Positions 42,429 to 46,146 of a stretch of DNA of 46,146 bases are shown here, piece by piece. This stretch comes from Candidatus Omnitrophota bacterium (GTDB taxonomy: Bacteria; Omnitrophota; Gorgyraeia; Zapsychrales; Zapsychraceae): positions 1 through 46,146 of the forward strand of contig JAHJCZ010000052.1 of NCBI GenBank assembly GCA_018812705.1. Reading direction: 5' to 3'. A program made the translations under genes and the position numbers. Each line of letters starts with the position of its first letter. The stretch's first letter is position 1. The notes beneath the pieces were generated by a model. That model searched no databases, was not told where the DNA came from, and was given only the letters and a program-made list of their open reading frames with translations.

Positions 42429-44987
42429 TTATAAAGGCAGCTTTATAGTAAATTTTGTCCCTTTATTGATCTCTGAAAATACCTTCATTTCACCATTAAA
42501 CTTATTTATAATATCATAACTAATACTTAACCCTAATCCTGTGCCCTTTCCGACTTCTTTTGTTGTAAAAAACGGATCAAATATTTTAGTAATATGCTCT
42601 TTTGCAATACCGCTTCCTGTATCTGAAATTTCAATAACTACATTTTTGCTGCTCGTATATGTTTTAATAGTGATCACACCTTTTTCTTTTATTGCTTGTG
42701 CTGCATTAACAAGCAGATTAATGAACACCTGCCCAAGTTTCTGGGCATTACATTTCACCAAAGGAATTTCGCCATATTCTTTTATAAGCTCAGCTTTATA
42801 TTTGATCTCATTCCAAACTATGCTGAGCACACTATCTATGATATCTTCAACATTATTTAATTCTATTTGACCCTCATCTTTCCTTGCAAATGTCCTTAGA
42901 TCTTGAACGATCTTTTTAATCCTATCTGTCCCGTTTTTCGATTGCCGAATTAAATTTTCAATATCACCAGAGATAAAGCTCAAATTGACTTTCTCTTCAA
43001 GTACGTTGATCTCTTCAACCATAGAAACTGCCCTGTCTAGATCTTTAGATACTATCGCCTTTTTCAGCAAATCCATAGCTCTTAAAACTTCTGAATAACT
43101 ATCAATATATTCACCAAGGATAACAATGTTATTATCAATAAATCCTAACGGATTGTTTATCTCATGCGCAATACCCGCCGAAAGCTGTCCTAGAGATGAA
43201 AGTTTTTCGGATTGAACCAATTGCGCCTGAGTGTTTTTTAACTCCTCATTAGTTTTTATCAGGTCAGCCATCATATTATTTAAAGCCTTCTCATTCGCAA
43301 TTAATTCTTGATTAACTTTTGATATAGCTTGCTGGGCCTGAATTACTATTTGTTTTTCCTGTTTTAAATCATTTAGCAATAACTCAGACATTTCTAAAGA
43401 TGTCGCTAGTTCTGCATTGCTAAGCAGCAATTCGCTTTCTGCCTTTTTTAAATCGGTAACATCTTTAGCCAAGAACACTATCCCTTTATTATTCTCGCAA
43501 TGTTTACCACTCTTAGTGTAGTTCTGACAATCTTCTACCGGATACCCTCTTGGACAGTCTATTTCTCTTATTACCGAACTACTTAAGAGCACTGGAACTA
43601 TAATCCCGTTTTTTCCACATATTTGAGCCTCAAAATTTATTAATGAACCCTTTTGGATATATTCTTCTATTTTTACACTATTAAAATATCTGTCTCCTTC
43701 AAAGAACAAAGAGCTTACGTCTCTTCCTATCAAGCTTTCCTTGTTGTATCCTAAATTATCAAAAAATGCCTTGTTAATAGTAGTGATCTTTCCTTCCACA
43801 TTAATTACAATCAAATAATCCGTCATGCTTTGAAAAATATTATCCAAATAGTTTCTAGAAATAACCGTCTCTCTCAAATTCTTTGTCATTTCAACGAAAC
43901 TTGCAGCTAACTCTCCAATCTCATCTTTTGACACAATATCTATCTTAACATTTAAACTACCCCTACCTATTTCAACAGTTACATCCTTTAACTTGTTGAT
44001 AGGCGCAGATATTGAATGCGAAATATAAAGCCCTATGCCCATAATCAAAACGAACCCTATAGTAAATATAAAGAGTAAAGTTGCAGCCTCTTTTTTTGCA
44101 ATTAGCAGAACATCTGTTACATCTAATAAAATAAATAAAACACCAACCTCTTCTCCTTTTACATCTTTAAAATGAAAACCACCCAAATAAAAACTCTTGT
44201 TCCCTATTTCAATTTCCTCAACAACAACTTTTCCTTTCACTAAAATATTGATATTTGCACCAATGTATTTTTTAATTTTTTCTAAGAATATTCCTTCTAT
44301 ATTATTTACCAATACATGCTCACCAAAGTCGTTCCAATTATCTTCCAAACCTTCTATTTTTCTCATTGCACTCCATTTTTCTTTATCCAAGAACCTTTTA
44401 TTAACAATGAGTAAATTTTCACTAATCAAGCTATCTTTTAGATTGTTAAGAAAAATGTTAATTTCTTCTCCAAACTCCACATATCCTATCAGCTCGTTCC
44501 CATTATAATATGGCTTAACCACCCTCAGTGCAAAAGCTGTTTTTCCAAGCTCTACTCCTGATACCATTGTTTTGGTATCTCTAGCCTTTTCGAAAGTAAC
44601 CCTAGTTATTTTATCATTATAAAGATCTTTATCGTGCAACCTCAAGAAGCAATGACCATCTGGCAAAATAAAATAAACATGTGTTATTCCATATTTAGTG
44701 CTGATATCCTCGAATAATATCTTTCCATGTTGATATAACTTCTCCCTGTCTTTTTCTAAATATAGATCCTTAATAGTTTGATCTTGAACAAATACTTCTA
44801 ATGCATAAGATAAAGCCCTCATCTCATTTCTAATAAAAACATCAGAAAGTTTTTCCTTTTCAAGGATCTCCCTAGATATATTGAGATTAAGAAGTTTATC
44901 TTGAAATTTTAGCGCAATTTTAGCAATTAACCCTGTTAAGACTAGAACAGTTAAAAAGCCTAAAATTATTTTTTTCCCTATTTTCAT
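42429..44987 (-). CDS. Large membrane sensor histidine kinase (Cache-HAMP-PAS-HisKA-HATPase)
   Basis: The 852-residue protein has membrane helices at about 7-25 and 300-322 that enclose a double Cache sensor (about 95-170 YFILPDGHCFLRLHDKDLYN). HAMP follows (about 323-375), then PAS (about 380-510), a short coiled coil and HisKA with AGIAHEINNPLG. The HATPase domain is near the end ([30 protein letters not shown]). In the PAS domain a Cys-rich segment (CPRGYPVEDC and GKHC, encoded near 43498-43562) could bind a metal, heme or redox partner; that is a guess. It is 24 nt from the CBS gene and about 50 nt from the YeiH-type gene. Confidence 0.93.
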   Translation of the reverse strand: MKIGKKIILGFLTVLVLTGLIAKIALKFQDKLLNLNISREILEKEKLSDVFIRNEMRALSYALEVFVQDQTIKDLYLEKDREKLYQHGKILFEDISTKYGITHVYFILPDGHCFLRLHDKDLYNDKITRVTFEKARDTKTMVSGVELGKTAFALRVVKPYYNGNELIGYVEFGEEINIFLNNLKDSLISENLLIVNKRFLDKEKWSAMRKIEGLEDNWNDFGEHVLVNNIEGIFLEKIKKYIGANINILVKGKVVVEEIEIGNKSFYLGGFHFKDVKGEEVGVLFILLDVTDVLLIAKKEAATLLFIFTIGFVLIMGIGLYISHSISAPINKLKDVTVEIGRGSLNVKIDIVSKDEIGELAASFVEMTKNLRETVISRNYLDNIFQSMTDYLIVINVEGKITTINKAFFDNLGYNKESLIGRDVSSLFFEGDRYFNSVKIEEYIQKGSLINFEAQICGKNGIIVPVLLSSSVIREIDCPRGYPVEDCQNYTKSGKHCENNKGIVFLAKDVTDLKKAESELLLSNAELATSLEMSELLLNDLKQEKQIVIQAQQAISKVNQELIANEKALNNMMADLIKTNEELKNTQAQLVQSEKLSSLGQLSAGIAHEINNPLGFIDNNIVILGEYIDSYSEVLRAMDLLKKAIVSKDLDRAVSMVEEINVLEEKVNLSFISGDIENLIRQSKNGTDRIKKIVQDLRTFARKDEGQIELNNVEDIIDSVLSIVWNEIKYKAELIKEYGEIPLVKCNAQKLGQVFINLLVNAAQAIKEKGVITIKTYTSSKNVVIEISDTGSGIAKEHITKIFDPFFTTKEVGKGTGLGLSISYDIINKFNGEMKVFSEINKGTKFTIKLPL

Positions 44988-45036
44988 TTATTTATTTCCT
45001 AAATTCGTATTTATTTTTTCCCTCATATTTCCACAA

Positions 45037-46011
45037 TTATAAGCATTTTACACTGACAACATAAGTAATAACAGCAACTATAAACGCAAGAAAACTTACT
45101 GCAAATGCCTTGATCCCAGATTTAGTAAATATTTTTTTTAAATTTGCATTTAGCCCAATGGCTCCCATTGCAATGCTCCATAACACATTTAATATTATTT
45201 TGAATGCTGGTTTCAATACTTTGGCCAAATCGGGCATTAAAGTAAATATTATCCCCGCAGCTAAAAAAGCAAATAAATACCAAGGAATAGTTAGTTTCCC
45301 TTTGGAAAAACTGGCAAACAGTGGTATTAAAAACAATAACCCTACATATCTAACTGCTTTTACAGATAGTGCTACCATTTTTACTTCTTCAGAAAATCCC
45401 GATACAGCTGCCTTAACAAATCCAGTAAATTGCATTACAACACCGGAAAAGATCGCATAATCCAATTCTGAAAGATTAAAAACAGACGCTACAACTGGAA
45501 GGACAATGAATAACCCAATTAAAGCAGACAAAAAGACAACTATTAAACTAACTGAAACATCATCCGAGTCAGCATCAATAGCTTTAGTTGTTATCGCTAT
45601 GGCAGATGCACCACAAATTGCCGAACCGGCAGTAATTAAATAACCAACTTTTTCATTCAGCCTAAACACGCTAGACAAAAAAAGACCGGAGACAATATAA
45701 ACAATAAAAACAATAAACAGCGTGAAAATATAATTCGGATCAACTTGTATAAAACTAGTAAAGTTTAAGCTTACCGCACCGTAAAAGATCACACCAATAG
45801 GAATAAATAACGAAGGGGCTAATTTAAAGCCAGATATAATATCATCATCAAACTTTATAAAAGATCTTAGGGAAATACCTATGACCATAGCTATTACCAG
45901 CGGATCTAAAATCGGCCACTCTGCGAAAGTTTCAATTAATACAGCGGCTAATCCAACCAAAGTAGCTATTAGCACTCCTTTCCAAAACTGAATAAAACTA
46001 TAAGCTTTCAT
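45037..46011 (-). CDS. YeiH-family (UPF0324) putative sulfate/sulfite exporter
   Basis: The 324-residue protein has about 10 membrane helices. Family marks are the early ILDPLVIAMVIGISLR, the conserved GSAICGASAIAITTKAI, and the C-terminal FKIILNVLWSIAMGAIGLNANL. The family is annotated as putative sulfate exporters, and some members are tied to sulfite or sulfur compound efflux. Its place inside a signalling operon is unusual and suggests that the signal sensed, or response, involves an anion. AAGGAG precedes the ATG. Confidence 0.9.
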   Translation of the reverse strand: MKAYSFIQFWKGVLIATLVGLAAVLIETFAEWPILDPLVIAMVIGISLRSFIKFDDDIISGFKLAPSLFIPIGVIFYGAVSLNFTSFIQVDPNYIFTLFIVFIVYIVSGLFLSSVFRLNEKVGYLITAGSAICGASAIAITTKAIDADSDDVSVSLIVVFLSALIGLFIVLPVVASVFNLSELDYAIFSGVVMQFTGFVKAAVSGFSEEVKMVALSVKAVRYVGLLFLIPLFASFSKGKLTIPWYLFAFLAAGIIFTLMPDLAKVLKPAFKIILNVLWSIAMGAIGLNANLKKIFTKSGIKAFAVSFLAFIVAVITYVVSVKCL

Positions 46012-46066
46012 ATTTGTCTTCTCCTTGAAATAATTTATTTATTTTATTTCACAATAAAAATACCTC

Positions 46067-46146
46067 TTAACCGATCAATTTGTCTGCATTCTTTAAAAGA
46101 TCTTCCTTGCTAAAAGGTTTATCCAGGCATATATTTGCCCCTAAGG
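46067..46146 (-). CDS. Response regulator receiver, C-terminal end only
   Basis: The frame runs in from the window end and stops at TAA 46067-46069. It encodes GANICLDKPFSKEDLL and then NADKLIG, the last strand and helix of a receiver domain with the conserved Lys-Pro. The bulk of the gene lies outside the window. It is 55 nt upstream of the YeiH-type gene on the same strand. Confidence 0.8.
   Translation of the reverse strand, partial: LGANICLDKPFSKEDLLKNADKLIG

Overview
The window is AT-rich chromosomal DNA from a Gram-negative (diderm) bacterium. Evidence for an outer membrane is a TonB-dependent receptor, an OmpA/Pal-like protein with LysM, several lipoproteins and a PEP-CTERM protein. 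The mix of HD-GYP signalling, two-CW protein, B12-binding radical SAM enzyme, TMTC-like TPR glycosyltransferases and a PEP-CTERM protein would fit an uncultured lineage such as Candidatus Omnitrophica (PVC superphylum). That placement is an inference, not something the sequence proves. Nearly all genes run on the minus strand; the clear plus-strand genes are tRNA-Ala, tRNA-Leu and one secreted protein.

Region 1 (1-6401) is the most unusual part. Read on the minus strand it holds a TonB-dependent receptor, a family-5 peptide-binding protein, a 34-residue precursor peptide (2596-2700) with a Cys-Cys-Trp-Pro-Pro core, a strong hairpin, a SPASM radical SAM maturase and an ABC exporter cut off by the window start. 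This looks like a ribosomally made, radical-SAM-modified peptide (RiPP) system that combines export with receptor and binding-protein uptake genes, as a peptide metallophore system would.

Region 2 (6505-12106) carries a zinc alcohol dehydrogenase and an LsrF-like aldolase, then a membrane group (a PLDc_N miniprotein, a lipoprotein and a small MscS channel), a lipoprotein made of tyrosine heptads, an SGNH hydrolase and a pseudouridine synthase. Region 3 (12350-19144) has a two-CW protein, a histidine-kinase remnant, a small unknown protein, clpB split by one in-frame TAA, an odd zinc-ribbon SDR and a SulP transporter.

Region 4 (19473-24701) reads as one signalling and envelope block: an OmpR-type regulator, its kinase, a receiver protein, a Pal/LysM protein, two PG_binding_1 proteins and a small secreted peptide. 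Region 5 (24883-28903) has an HD-GYP phosphodiesterase and a large MscS channel. The channel gene sits between two 151-bp, 97% identical copies of an element with 17-bp terminal inverted repeats.

Region 6 (29040-33970) has small lipoprotein, PEP-CTERM and AsmA-like genes, five tRNAs (His, Arg, Pro, Ala, Leu) with readable promoters and terminators, and a secreted STI1-like protein. Region 7 (34004-39694) is a glycan operon: a B12-type radical SAM enzyme, two paralogous membrane TPR glycosyltransferases and a GT2 enzyme between them. Region 8 (39946-46146) is a signalling operon: a receiver fragment, a YeiH-family transporter, an 852-residue kinase, a CBS pair, a receiver-kinase and a double receiver.
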